From the NCBI GenBank assembly GCA_025024175.1, contig QCXZ01000064.1:45281325-45345324 (forward strand): 64,000 nucleotides of DNA, given 5' to 3'. Positions 1 through 11,144 of this stretch are shown here, one piece after another; position 1 is the first letter of the stretch; each line of letters opens with the position of its first letter. This DNA comes from Rhyzopertha dominica (taxonomy: Eukaryota; Arthropoda; Insecta; Coleoptera; Bostrichidae). The notes beneath the pieces are model-generated. The model saw nothing but the letters and a program-made list of their open reading frames with translations, was not told where the DNA came from and ran no database searches. The translations under genes and the position numbers were made by a program.

Positions 1-807
1 CTCCATCGCTGATAGCCATTTCTTCAAACTCATATGTTGAGGGTGTAATTTCAAGTCTTTGGGCTGTTTGCCTATAACTAAAGCTTACCCCATTCATCAC
101 AACAATGTGATCTTTTTGAAAATCACTTAAGTCATGAAATCAACACAGTACAAGATTCAAGACGTTATAGCAAGATCTTTGAATAGAGAGAAGTGCCTAA
201 AGAAACACATGTGACTCTTTTTCAGCATTGTTAAATTTGCTTTTTGTGCTAAATGTTAACATTATATGCTAAATATTGTGATAAAGAACATTGATATTTA
301 TTGCTAGATGAAAGCACATCTACCAAATCTTGCATTAGTTTGGCGCTCCAGTACATATTTAGCAACATACAAATAGAGATCATAGTAATCCTGAATGAGG
401 AGCACAGAGTATTTAATATATATTTCTATATGTATTGTTTTTTTGAGTACTCAGTTCCTTTTTGAACAAACTTCAGTGTCCTACACTTATCTACATTTCC
501 TGTATCCTTTTTCAGTAAATAAAATATTTGTGCAAACACAGAATAGGCAAATATGTTAAAAACTTTGTGTGAAATTTGAATTTTATGATATTACGGTACA
601 GGGTAGTACTGGTCATAAATGTTGTGTCAAGTGAAGTTTTATGAAAAAGGAACGTAGCACCCACAAAAAACAATACATACAGAAATACATACCTAGATAT
701 TTCTAACAGACATTTATTTAAAAATGCCTACATGTGCTGTTGGTTTAAAAATGCCACAAAAATGGTAGAATAACTCCTAATCTAATTGAAAACTTGATTA
801 TTTTCAG
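1..807. other. Upstream sequence or intron of the first gustatory receptor
   Basis: No coding exon can be supported here. The segment ends in a polypyrimidine tract and AG at 801-807, which is the acceptor of the first visible receptor exon. The long N-terminal exon expected for this gene (about 900 bases in its tandem neighbour) is not present, so it either lies before the window or has been lost. Confidence 0.5.
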
Positions 808-1566
808 TTATGCTAATTGGTCATTTTAAAAGCTGGGACCACACTATCATATTAGAAAAACTCGACATCTTAATGAAATTACATGACAGCTTAAGCGACA
901 CTGTTAAATTGGTAAATGAAAATTATGCAATACAGCTGTTACCTAGTATCATTAACCAGTTTGGGATTACCTTGTTTGCAATTTTTTACTGTTACTGGAT
1001 GGTAATATTAAAAAACACTAAGGTGGATAGTTATAATTTTCCCATTTTTTAGTATTCCTCAAAGCCAGTGTCATCATTAGCTTGGGTTGGATGGGCAATC
1101 TTAAAATCATCTGAGATGCTACATATAATCCTTTCATGTCAAAAAACCTCTACTCAGGTAATTTTTTCATAAAAACTTTAGTTGTATGAATGTAATTTTT
1201 TAGGCAAATTTAACTGCAGTTAAAGTTCATCATTTACTTCTATACAAATGGGATCCACAAATAATGAGAAAGGTAACACACTTCATTAAATAAATGTGAA
1301 ATTTAAATTATTTCCTTTCAGCTCATGATCTTTTCACAGCAATTACAACATTGTAGTGTTAAATTTACACTTTTGGGACTTCTTGCAATAGACTCCACTC
1401 TGATATTCACGGTAAAACAATTGATAATATAATGTGGTGTTAAATGTTAAAACATGTTCTTTAGATGATAGGAGCAGCAACAACGTTTATTGTTATTATG
1501 AAACAATTCCAAGAGGCTGCAACACCATTCACCTGTAATGCCAACATTACTCAATCTCTTGTCTAA
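808..1566 (+). CDS. Gustatory receptor, C-terminal exons (5' end outside window)
   Basis: This is the C-terminal part of an insect gustatory receptor (7tm_7 family), a seven-pass ligand-gated channel subunit of taste neurons. Five exons join in phase: 808-1001, 1053-1157, 1204-1272, 1322-1411 and 1465-1566 (TAA). All introns are short, GT-AG and phase 0. The last exon begins MIGAATTFIVIMKQF, a variant of the family signature TYxxxxxQF with F in place of Y. The exon containing LKSSEMLHIILSC and the exon starting ANLTAVKVHHLLL are typical of the region before the last transmembrane helix. Exons 3 and 4 match those of the next gene in length (69 and 90 bases). The ATG at 810 lies inside an exon and is unlikely to be the start. 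The ligand cannot be told from sequence. Confidence 0.8.
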
Positions 1567-1707
1567 AATATATGAGATACTTATAAAAGTCTGTGGTAAT
1601 GCAATTAAATTTATAGGAAATATGCATTCATATACTATGTGTGTTTTATTCTGAGAAATATCCAAATAAATCAAACTAATAAAATGCTGCTTGTTTAAAT
1701 CACTTAC

Positions 1708-1770
1708 CGCAGTCAGTGGTGGTAAAACAATCCTTGAAATAGGTTTCTCCAAATTGGCACCCACACTATC
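1708..1770 (-). other. Possible isolated 63-base internal exon, unknown gene
   Basis: On the minus strand 63 bases are framed by an AG acceptor preceded by a T-rich tract and by a perfect GTAAGT donor. They read as 21 in-phase codons, including LEKPISRIVLPPLTA. I do not recognise the protein. It could be a downstream exon of the minus-strand PUB-domain gene at 6.9-7.3 kb, or a chance arrangement. Confidence 0.25.
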
Positions 1771-2920
1771 CTAAAAATAAAAAATTCTTTAACATTTGTA
1801 ACTTTACTTTTAGTAGAAAATAGAATGAGTTTTATCAATTTGATCAACTGTAAGTAATGTAAGTGAGATTTTAGATGGCAATGCCACCTATCGGTAGAAA
1901 AGGAGCAAGTTAACAATGCTACCTAGCTGGCTCAAAATGAAGTATAGGATGCACCTGCATACATCAACTTGATGGCTTCTGCCCGCTTGGTATGGCATAC
2001 CGTTTTGCTATTTAATACCTTACACTTTTCTCGCGACAATGTAAATTCCTTTTGCGATCGAAAAAAGTAAACTTTTAGCACCAAATAATACTTTTATGTT
2101 GCAGCACAAAAATAACTCTTTAATATTATGTAGCAGCATAATATTAATTCAAACAACTTAGAAGAATATAGGCAGTACNCTCAATTAATATTATGTCTAC
2201 ATATAAATTTAATTATATTTTATTATGTCTTGACATAATATAAATACATTTTATTTATGTAACAGCATAATAATAGGTCGTTGCAATTAACTTTATGCTG
2301 TAGCATAAGAATAATAAAGCAGTGTTTATTTGTAACAGAAACTATGAATTCAAAATTAGTACAAAGTAATATTGAGAGCAGCGTAAAACATTTATTCCAT
2401 ATAAAACGACAAGTACGAGATACACGAATGTAGTTCTATAATATTAAACAAACCAATTAATATTAATAACAATAAGAATTGGACACTGAAACAAATCATT
2501 AAAATTATAATATGGTTATCTGTTATACTGTTTCGTGTATTTCCTCGTTTAATTCTTTCATTATTATTATGTACATAATTTTAATTTTTTCATTATTATA
2601 ATTCTTTAATTTTTATTATACACATAGAGTTAATTCATGAATTGACTACCCTATCAAGTGAAGTTTGCATTGCTTACAATAGCTGTGCTGCTTGATGCTC
2701 TTATCTTTATTTTTTGAAAGATATTTTCAGCCTTTGGTGTTTACTGTCTAGGTCAACAATCTTGGTGAAACAAGGGACGATTGCTTGAAATTTGATTTGA
2801 TTTTTATTTAATTAGCTATGATTGTGGTGGACCTGTTTGCTTAACTGATGCACTCGATCCCTGATCTTACTAATTGTTTTTTTTTGTACCTACATTAAGT
2901 TCATAGCTTTTTCTATTCCT

Positions 2921-3009
2921 GCTATTAAACCTGAAGACATAAGAAACAGAATTCAGGTTGTTTTGGGAGAAGTTGCTCCAGAAATGTTGCAGAATATTGA
3001 GAGATTTTA
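2921..3009 (+). pseudogene. Transposase C-terminal remnant
   Basis: The frame reads IPAIKPEDIRNRIQVVLGE followed by VAPEMLQNIERF and a stop. This resembles the extreme C-terminus of mariner-type DDE transposases, where a line such as 'dl..RI...i.pemL.nv...f' is usual. No catalytic part was found upstream, so this is a scrap of a decayed element. Confidence 0.35.
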
Positions 3010-4089
3010 AAGAATGGAATCGGTCTTGTCAGAAGTCTCGATACAGTTTTACTAGATCAGATTTAAAACACGACCAGAATATGAAAGACCTAAAGTGAAT
3101 TTTCCTTGATAGTAAATACAACAAAAATACAGCCTCGTAAACTTTTCAAAAATGGGTAAATTTTATATGTTTTTTACTAGAAAATGGAAACAAGTACAGA
3201 AATTTGCCCCGAGTAAAATCTCATTTCATTCTTTTCAAACACAACTAAAAAAAAAAGAGAATCAATTTTCTTATAGCTGCAAGTCGAATAAATACATGTG
3301 GAGAGTGGTGCCATCAAACGGTTGCTACAACTACTTTTTTGCAAATGTTACATTTTCACATAGGTAGTACAGCTCGTTAACTGGGAACATTGTATTGCAG
3401 ATTATAATGGCAGAAAAACCTCTACATGCATCATAAAATTTGACAGAGTGAGGACCCTTAAACAGAGTATATTCTCAAAATACTTCCAGCTGCAAGCTTA
3501 AATGTCGAAGAAGAAGTGATGTTGTGATTTGAACTATTTCTCTAAAGTCCATGAAATATAATTGGAAAATAAAGACAACAAAAACAAGAAATGCTAACAT
3601 GATTTTTTCGAAATCGCAATTTGGTTTATCAAATAAAAAATACAGATTATCTATGCTGGTACATTTTAGAAGTAGTGAATGAAGAACAACATCAAATTTA
3701 AGAAGAAATTCCAAAAACATAAAAACTAAGGTATTACTCCTAAAAGAAATAAACTTAAGGCTACACTTAAACATAACATGAAGCTATCTTTGAAATATTT
3801 ATTACATTGTAGGCACTAAGACTTGTATAAAATATTTTTTTCAATTTCATCAGTTATAAAGATATAAAATTAATATTTAACACAATTTTCTAATATTCCA
3901 GTACAGTATGATAATGCATTTATTAAAAAAAATTAATGTCAACTTTGTCATTACTTCAGAAGCTTAACATACATATTTAACAACAGCAAATGAACATCAG
4001 CCATATTGATCCTTATCTAAATCCATTATTAATGCAAGGAAATCCACTGTCTCTTGGCCACATTACACCCTTTTTATTCACGCAGTGAA

Positions 4090-6864
4090 ATGGGCAACTT
4101 CTACAAAGCTGTTCTTCCTACTTTACTAATCTCAATACTATTTGGTACACTAGGAATAGTTACACACAAAACTCCCAATTCAACTAGATTATCAACACAT
4201 TGGTTACCAAAAATTATCACTCTTGCTTGCTTGGTAATATATACATATGCAGTAGTTGCCACACTACTTGATACCAATAGCCAGTACATATCAGGATCCT
4301 ATTATGGAACAGCATCTTCCAACATTGGAGCAATTGCAAGTTTTCTTGGCCAAATTGCTGCAACCTATGTAATTTTGGGCTTCAACTTTATGTACAACAG
4401 CACTATCAAAACAAGTTTGGAAAACATACAACGAATTGACAACAAATTTGAATATGCAGGTCATAAATTAAGCTATAGAAACTTTTATATCCTACAATTA
4501 ACAACAATAACTACAGGAGCAATAATACTAATGCTATTATTTTTTAATCTACACCTTGGGAGTGGAAAATTCACAACTGCCAAAGAAATTATAATGCAGT
4601 TTCCACATATTGTTATGTTTCTTGTTGAAATACAGTTCTCTGTATTTGTATGGTTAGTATACTGCAGAATATTATTTGTGAATGATATAATTGACAACCT
4701 AACAGCAATCGAATCAAGTACAGGAATTACATTTGAAGGGGCTGTCACAACTAGTAAGTATGTAAAAAAAAATATTGGTGTATTTGATGAATATTGTTTA
4801 ACAGATATAATACCTTTGAAATGGAAAGAATACAGTATCCAGCATATTATCAACAAGATTCACCTGCTCATGGAGATACATTCCAGTTTAAACGATGTGG
4901 CCCTGTTACTAAACAAGAGTTTTGAATTTCAAATACTGGTTTGCATTACTATTCAATTTATACGGATCGTCTTTTCAACATTTTATTCATATTACTTCAA
5001 AGTGGTAATTAGCAACAGCATTAATCATAGTACGTATGAAAATATAATAACACAATTTTCAGATTACGCAAAACAACACACATGCACTGCAGTGTGTAGT
5101 GCGGACTTTATTCGATACCGTAACAGTTACCTACTTCACAGTAATATGTCATTTGACATCCAAGCAGGTTATTATTACTGATACCACAAATGTGGTAATT
5201 GTCTTTTGCATCCACTACATAAAGCTAGGTTTTTTCAATTATAAGTTATAACCAATCAGATTTATTACATGCAACATTTACAGGAATCAATTTTAAATTA
5301 TTATCCATTCATAAACAGTCTTACAGAGTGTCTCAGTTAAGACTAATTAATCTGTAGCTGTGTTATTCTAAAAAATATAAAATGGTGTCTTCAATTAAAC
5401 TTTCTATATCCGTTAAGACTGTTTAGGAACCTATACGCATAACCTCGGCGCTAATAATTAATTTTTTTAATATAGCAGACTGAATATTATTTAATTTTTG
5501 AGTTCCTTGTCAAATTTAAAGCTAGCTCTGCTAATAATGAGTGCTCATGAAAAAGGGGGTTAACCAAATCACTGCTTTCCCTTTATAACATGAACGCAGC
5601 AGCTATACAAATTGAACATATGACCTGTTTGACATATTCGTCGTTTATTACACGGATGAAAATAACACCCTGTTACTGTTACTCGAGACTACTACACTAC
5701 TGATTATACGAAAACGTTTACAGTGAATACCCTATGGACAACCTCAATGTCAGTGTATGAAGTTCATTTCACAATCGACGCAAGTGACAATAATTCTGAC
5801 GGTTCGGTTTGTTGCACCAGCACTATGACGTTCGCTGATAACAACAAAAATCATCAATATATTACTTTGTCCAATTTTTTTATTATATTTTATTTATAAT
5901 AGTGAGTTTAATTGACACTATTCACAAAATTTATTTCATGAAATAAAAAGGGTATGCAAAATTTACAGAATCTAAGCTAGAGCAGGTCTTTATTATAAGG
6001 CATATCGAGTAGTATAAGAAACACTTTTCATGATATACGAGATAACATATTAATACTATAATTTCGTGTGCCTGAAAAACAAGCAATTATGTAGTGGTTC
6101 TTAAGTTAATGTAAGGCAGTCAAATGCAATTAACCCATTTTATCTAAACAAATTAAAAATGTTTAATTTTTATTTAATACCAAATTTTTTAATAGACAGC
6201 TATTAATCAAAAATATTAGTATTTTCCTAATGCTGCTTTGGGCCGATTGTACAAGGCGTAGTTAACTAGACCTCCAGATTTGAGATATTTCTTTTAAGAG
6301 TTCTTAATTGGTGCTGCTTGCATCAAGCACTGATACACCATTGGTAACCACTCTTTATGCAATTGGTCCTNTATATTATTTATATTAAAAAAAAATGGTT
6401 TTTTTTTTCAATAGTTAAAGCACATTTTGTGGTCGACTGCNTCAGATTAGATATAAGTGCCGAAATTATTGAGGCTTTAATCTAAAATAACACTCTTATC
6501 GGCTATTTTTTAGGCTACAGAAACTGGAAGAAAAATACACAAGCTTATAAGATCTGTAAAAAACGAAGCTCTTCAAGAAATGGTGAATTTCTGTGAATGG
6601 TAACAAATTATTTTCTAACTAATTATTTTCAGTTACTGATATTTTCGAACCAAGTTTTCCACAAACCAAAATATTTCACAGCTTGTTCGCTGTTTGACAT
6701 TGATGCAACTTTACTGTTTACGGTAAGTTTTTAAATACAGAAAAGCAAATTAAATAGACAATTAAAAATTGCAGATGACTGGTTCAGTTGCGACATACCT
6801 GCTGATAATGCTACAGTTTCAACAAGACAATCATAAGAACTGTTTCGCAGCTATAACTACATAA
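4090..6864 (+). CDS. Gustatory receptor, four exons recognised, exon 2 damaged or missing
   Basis: A second gustatory receptor of the 7tm_7 family. Exon 1 (4090-5004) encodes about 305 residues with several hydrophobic segments. Exons 3-5 are 6514-6582, 6633-6722 and 6775-6864 (TAA). The last exon has the canonical motif TYLLIMLQF. Exon lengths and phase-0 introns match the upstream receptor, so the two are tandem duplicates. The gene should have a 105-base exon 2 between 5005 and 6513. The only candidate, after the acceptor at 6411-6414 (WSTAS then, in another frame, ISAEIIEAL), is broken by stops, lacks a donor and contains an N at 6441. The open frame extends upstream as LHPFYSRSE, a usual receptor N-terminus, but with TTG at 4054 where an ATG might be expected; 4090 is the first in-frame ATG. 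Recent pseudogene or assembly error are both possible. Confidence 0.75.
5005..6513. other. Receptor intron with repeat sequence
   Basis: This 1.5-kb stretch replaces what should be two short introns and exon 2 of the gustatory receptor. It contains ACAGAGTGTCTCAG at about 5324, which resembles the ACAGGGTGTCC ends of foldback elements elsewhere in the window. That suggests a MITE insertion enlarged the intron. No intact coding exon is seen. Confidence 0.4.
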
Positions 6865-6880
6865 TTGTAATATCACTTAC

Positions 6881-7299
6881 TGTTAACTTGTTTGCATTGC
6901 CTTCAGGCAAAGCCAATGAGCAAAGTGATGTTTTTAATTTTTCACATTGCTTTCTCTTCTCTATAGCATCTCTGACTAGTTTTAACTTTGTTAGTGGCAC
7001 GTCAGTAGGTAAAATAAAAGTAGCACCATTCTGCAAAATGTTAGTATTGAGCCATGGACTTAAATAATNTATAANGTAAATACTTCTCTAAATCCCATTC
7101 CCAACAAACATTCTAGACCACCTTTGGCTGCCAACAACTTCTGCTTGATCACTGAATTATTTTTCTGCAATGCCCTTATTTTCAAGTTTGATGGGTTATT
7201 CAGTATATTATCAGCTATTTTAATTAAAATTCGGGAGGCTTCTTCGTACACCACTTTTGGATTGTCTTCTAAAGCTAACACACTTCCTTCTGTAGACAT
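6881..7299 (-). CDS. Pngl: PUB-domain protein, N-terminus of peptide:N-glycanase-like (partial)
   Basis: Two minus-strand exons, 7084-7299 (starting ATG) and 6881-7030, join in phase 0. They encode a PUB domain: ALEDNPKVVYEEASRILIK, then NPSNLKIRALQKNN and GGLECLLGMGF, followed by TFILPTDVPLTKLKLVRDA. This order, and the GA(L)ECLFEMGFEE-like block, match the N-terminus of NGLY1, the cytosolic enzyme that strips N-glycans from misfolded glycoproteins; its PUB domain binds p97. The second exon ends in a good donor (GTAAGTG), so more exons must lie at lower coordinates, but the transglutaminase core was not found among the receptor genes. N bases lie just after the first donor (7069, 7075). UBXN6-type PUB proteins are the alternative. 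The 3' end of the receptor gene on the other strand is only 16 bases away. Confidence 0.6.
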
Positions 7300-7697
7300 T
7301 TCTATTAATTTAGTTTAATTATTGCTTTATCATTATTACAACACACATTTACAGATTTATTAAACTGATAAATTGAACGTCAAGCTGATAAAATGACAAA
7401 CATTTGTGTAGTTCAAATAAGCCGTTTAGAAGTTCAATTGAGTTATATATTAGAACTACAGATGTTTACCAGACCGAACAGTGTAATCGATTTGTTACAA
7501 GCAAAGAGTAACTACTAATAACTCCGGGATAAACGATCTTTGCCATCAATCATGCTACAAAAACGGCCCTCTTTGGAAAGGGGATGGATCAGTGGGACGG
7601 ATAGAGTTTTCAAATGTCATCGAAAGATGGCAAGATATTATTTTTACAGTTTTTGATCTTTTTATCCAGTGTTTTTATCGTCTTATTAACATTAAAA

Positions 7698-8345
7698 CAC
7701 ATAATAATGATTATACAATAGGAGGACCGGATAGGTGAAATAGGAATATATATAATATGCTCTGAATAGCTACAACACGAATTTAAAAAATAGAGCAACT
7801 AACCTAAGTAGTTTCAAAATTCACAAGTTTCATTTACCTTTCAAGTGTTTTTGAACTTATCATAGTTTGAGCATTGCTAAATTCGTTGTTTAACATTCCA
7901 TTTGGCGAAATTTAAGGTCGCTTAAAACAGACAGACAAATAAATATGCGATAGTAAATAGCTACTTAATTCTTATATTGCGATGCATTGTTATTACACGG
8001 TAATTTTATGCTTATGATGATAAACTGAATGGTTGGTCTTCGTAGTTTTATAACTTAAAATGAACATAACAGCTAACGTTTACCCAGTAAAAAAATTGTG
8101 TCGCATTGGTCCAGTAGTCGCTTATTCTCTTTGTTAAAGTTGATGTTATACCTAAAATCAACTCGGTAACCATGACTATACCTTAAATTGAGGTATTTTA
8201 TTGGTTTAGATTTTAAATACAAAGTTGAATTTAGCTTAAAATAGAGAAGAGAACCTGCTAAGTGTGCTTACCTAACTTATTCAAAATTATACACTTAACA
8301 TGAATTCGCCGGCAAAGGGTCCCTAGCAAATCGTTTGTTATTGTG
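7698..8345. repeat. Dispersed repeat, copy 1 (partner near 60.15-60.59 kb)
   Basis: Collinear blocks are shared in the same orientation with 60155-60590. These include TACAATAGGAGGAC, TTTACCTTTCAAGTGTTTTTG, CTAAATTCGTTGTTTA, AAATTTAAGGTCGCTTA, GATAAACTGAATG, TACACTTAACATG and GAATTCGCCGGCAAA. Copy 1 carries about 200 extra bases in its right half. No coding capacity is visible, so it is probably a non-autonomous element. Confidence 0.75.
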
Positions 8346-9098
8346 GTGTTTCTAAGATACCTAAAATACCGTTATTTCAGCTTGCCTCCATTTTTGTATC
8401 AAAATCTATTACAAACCATTTTGCAAAGTCAAAAAAGCGACGTTCCATCAGCTAGCACTCTTTTAATACAAAACGGATTCCAACGCGGTCCCTCGGTGTC
8501 CTTGGTTTGAAAGGTACCTATAAATAAGGTTAGTAATGGCGTGGTTGCTCGCTACGCGTTTGCTAGTTAGCGCATAAAAGAACGTGGATAGTCTGGATAG
8601 CATCGCGATCGCGCACTGTGATTGGCTGCTGAGATTACTCTGCGTATTAAAGTGTTTCCAAAAAGAAAATACACTGCCATTGCCCTGATTTTCTTATTGA
8701 TTAACAGACTTAGTTCCACTCGTGTCTGTGTAATCATATACAATAACACATACCTGGTAAGGTTCATTTAATATTTTTACTGGACCATGCTTTATTGCTC
8801 ATTTTCATAGTTTAATGGGAAAAAATTACGGAGTCCAAAGAAAAATGTGTACTTGAAAGTGATAAAATATGAATGTTTTTAGTAGAAAAATAGACAACAA
8901 TGCCATCTGTCAGCAATAAACTAACACGATGATAAAGCCACTTATCTACCTTAATGTGTACTAGGTACTTCCTTAAGGGAGTGACCTGTAATGTGACAAG
9001 TTGGCATGCACGTGTTCTATGGCATGCACCTGCATACATCAATACCTGACAGCAGGCCCCCACGGCACTTTTTGCTGATGGCCTGGACTAACCGAACC
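8346..9098. other. Non-coding repeat-rich sequence
   Basis: No supported gene. Bases 8889-9060 share GCACCTGCATACATCAA and nearby blocks with 1877-1985, so part of this is a dispersed repeat. The minus-strand open frames at 8567-8767 and 8812-9063 show no domain. Confidence 0.4.
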
Positions 9099-9317
9099 GA
9101 AATACATAAAAATGCATGTCTACACCGCAACTAACTACAGATAAATCTATTTCGCTGTAACTGCAGCTTATAAGTGTGCATTTGGTATATAGGCAAAACC
9201 AGTTTTATGCCATGCTGTCTGCATTAGATCTACACTATAGTGATGAGCTGTAAGGACAGTGAAATAGATCTATCTGTAGTTGGTTGCGGTGCAGACAGCA
9301 TTTTTATGAATGTTCTT
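9099..9317. mobile_element. Small inverted-repeat element (MITE-like)
   Basis: The two arms, about 9099-9172 and 9243-9317, are reverse complements over roughly 70 bases with a few mismatches; the core is TCTACACCGCAACTAACTAC against GTAGTTGGTTGCGGTGCAGA. The loop is about 70 bases. No coding sequence; borders and target duplication are not clear. Confidence 0.6.
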
Positions 9318-9571
9318 AATTTGTGCAGAAAGTGTTTTTTCTACACTCACACCCACCCACGTTTGTTAGGAAAATAACTAGGTCCAGTAAGTAGGCTTTA
9401 ACACCAAAGTAGCACACAACATGTGACATGCATTCTAGAAGCAGGAGCGTGTCACAAATATAGCGTTTTACTTTTATACCAAAGTCGCTCAGTGCGACTT
9501 CATTTATCAGACCTCTATTGGTAAATTATAAAATAGTTGCCCAGATGTAATCGAAAGAAGACTACATTGCA

Positions 9572-9766
9572 TTGATTGCTGCTGTGATTGCAAAAGAAGA
9601 AAAGTTTAGATTCATCTGTATTTATGGGATAATGCTGATACACAGCATGTTTATTGTATCACAGCAGCTACATATACATCTCCAAATATTTCAAATCTTC
9701 TACAGGATGAAAAGGGAAACCTTTAAGATGCTTATTGATCTAATGAAACCATCAATGCAGTTATAG
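9572..9766 (+). pseudogene. Possible PIF/Harbinger transposase fragment
   Basis: A 64-codon open frame ends in FYRMKRETFKMLIDLMKPSMQ. This resembles the 'FRMskeTFe.Ll..i.p.l' block near the N-terminus of HARBI1-like nucleases. The catalytic DDE part is not present nearby. It may be a relic or coincidence. Confidence 0.3.
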
Positions 9767-9960
9767 GAACAAATTATCGACATCACGAGAAAACGTACAA
9801 TATTTTTTAACTCAGTAACTAAAAACTCAAACTACATCTGCATGGCTTGAAAACATGTTGCACAGTATCAAATTGTATGACGTGTTTTATATTCCAGTCT
9901 CACATCACATGTTAACATGTCTCATTTATGCGACACAACTTCGGTGTGAAGCTATCCATA

Positions 9961-10982
9961 CAGGGTGTTAGGGAATGCCTCCAACATTTGACAAGTGATA
10001 GAAAACGGAATTTTAAAAACTTTTTTCGAATTAAAAAATTTCTGAAAACGCTTTGTTGTTGATATACCTACAAGGTGTTGAAATTGAATTTTAAAAAACA
10101 ATTTTTAAGACTATTCCTGAACTATAAAAGATATCAATTTCAAATTTGGTGGGAATAATAACGCCATAAGGTGCAATAAAAAAAAGTAATCGGGGGAGTT
10201 TCCAAAGTACCAGTGGCGTGCGCTGGGGTAACGCACCCCCTTCCCCCTTTTTAATAGAACTTTTAAGTTTGAAGATTCTTAGACAAAACTAATACAGTTT
10301 TGTAATCTCTGTCTGTAAAGTTTGCTTTGATTTTTCGATTGAAAAACACTACACCGCCATTATTTTGTGAAATCACAAAAATGCTATTGAAACTGACAAC
10401 GCTTGAAAAGTGATAGAAAATGAAATTTTATAAACTTTTCTCAAATAAAAAAGTTTCTGAAAACGATTTGTTTGATATTCAGGGTGTTGAAATTGAATTA
10501 AAAAATGATCTTTAAAAATTCAATTTCAAAACTTTGTATATCAAAAAGCGTTTTCGAAAATTTTTTTTTATACAAAATGTTTTAAAATTGCGTTTTACAT
10601 CACTTTTCAAGTGTTGTCTGTTTCAATAAGATTTTTATGATATCACAAAATAATGGCGGTGTAGTATTTTTCAATCAAAATCAATTTTTAGAGACAAATG
10701 AGTTGTTTTAAGGCAAATTTCAAAAAGACTTACCCCAATGCACGCCACTGGTACTTTAGAAACCCTGCGATTTATTGTACCTTATGCTGTTGTGTTTCCC
10801 ACCAAATTTGAAATTCATATCTTTTATAGTTCAGGAATAGTTTAAAAATCGTTTTTTAAAATTCAATTTCAAAGGTATATCAAAAACAAAGCGTTTTCAT
10901 ATTTTTCAATTCGAAAAAAGTTTTTAAAATTGCATTTTCTATCACCTGTCAAACGTTGTCGGTGTATTTCGAGGACACCTTG
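9961..10982. mobile_element. 1,022-bp foldback element, near full-length palindrome
   Basis: The element starts CAGGGTGT at 9961 and ends ACACCTTG at 10982, with TA on both outer sides (9959-9960 and 10983-10984), as for Tc1/mariner-type target sites. The left half matches the reverse complement of the right half along its whole length. Paired landmarks are GTACCAGTGGCGTGCG (about 10209) with GCACGCCACTGGTAC (about 10740), and ACTACACCGCCATTATTTTG (about 10350) with its complement near 10650. There is no transposase, so it is a non-autonomous foldback MITE. Other ends of the same type occur near 35450, 51521, 60876 and 61790. Confidence 0.85.
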
Positions 10983-11114
10983 TATATAGGTATAGGTTTT
11001 AAAACAAGTGGCATGCATCCTGCTTTCTGCAGCAAGTTGTACGTCACATACTACTTTGGTGTGAAGCCCACTTATAAAACAAAGAAAAAACAAATTATAA
11101 CTATAAGACATATA

Positions 11115-11120
11115 TTTATT
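11115..11120 (-). terminator. Candidate polyadenylation signal of cactin
   Basis: AATAAA on the minus strand lies about 25 bases past the cactin stop codon. It is the closest canonical signal; use not proven. Confidence 0.45.
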
Positions 11121-11144
11121 ATGCATACAATACATACAACCACA

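Larger units (their letters stand above)
1567..4053. other. Intergenic AT-rich DNA with repeat debris
   Basis: Between the two receptor genes I see mostly non-coding AT-rich sequence. A degenerate motif resembling ATGTAGCAGCATAA recurs at about 2095-2310, suggesting a short decayed repeat. Bases 1877-1985 resemble 8889-9060, a dispersed repeat. A possible minus-strand exon (1708-1770) and a transposase C-terminal scrap (2921-3009) are listed separately. Open frames at 3152-3367 and 3475-3774 have no recognisable domain and look like chance. Confidence 0.5.

Noticed and set aside
3152..3774. Open frames at 3152-3367 (+) and 3475-3774 (-)
   Set aside because: No recognisable domain, no splice context and low-complexity AT-rich coding; taken as chance.
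4054..4089. Extending the gustatory receptor start to 4054
   Set aside because: The codon at 4054 is TTG and no ATG lies between the upstream stop (4030) and 4090 in frame. The extension looks like true receptor sequence, but an ATG is needed; kept as a remark only.
7124..7318. Plus-strand frame over the PUB exon
   Set aside because: Antisense shadow of the PUB-domain exon.
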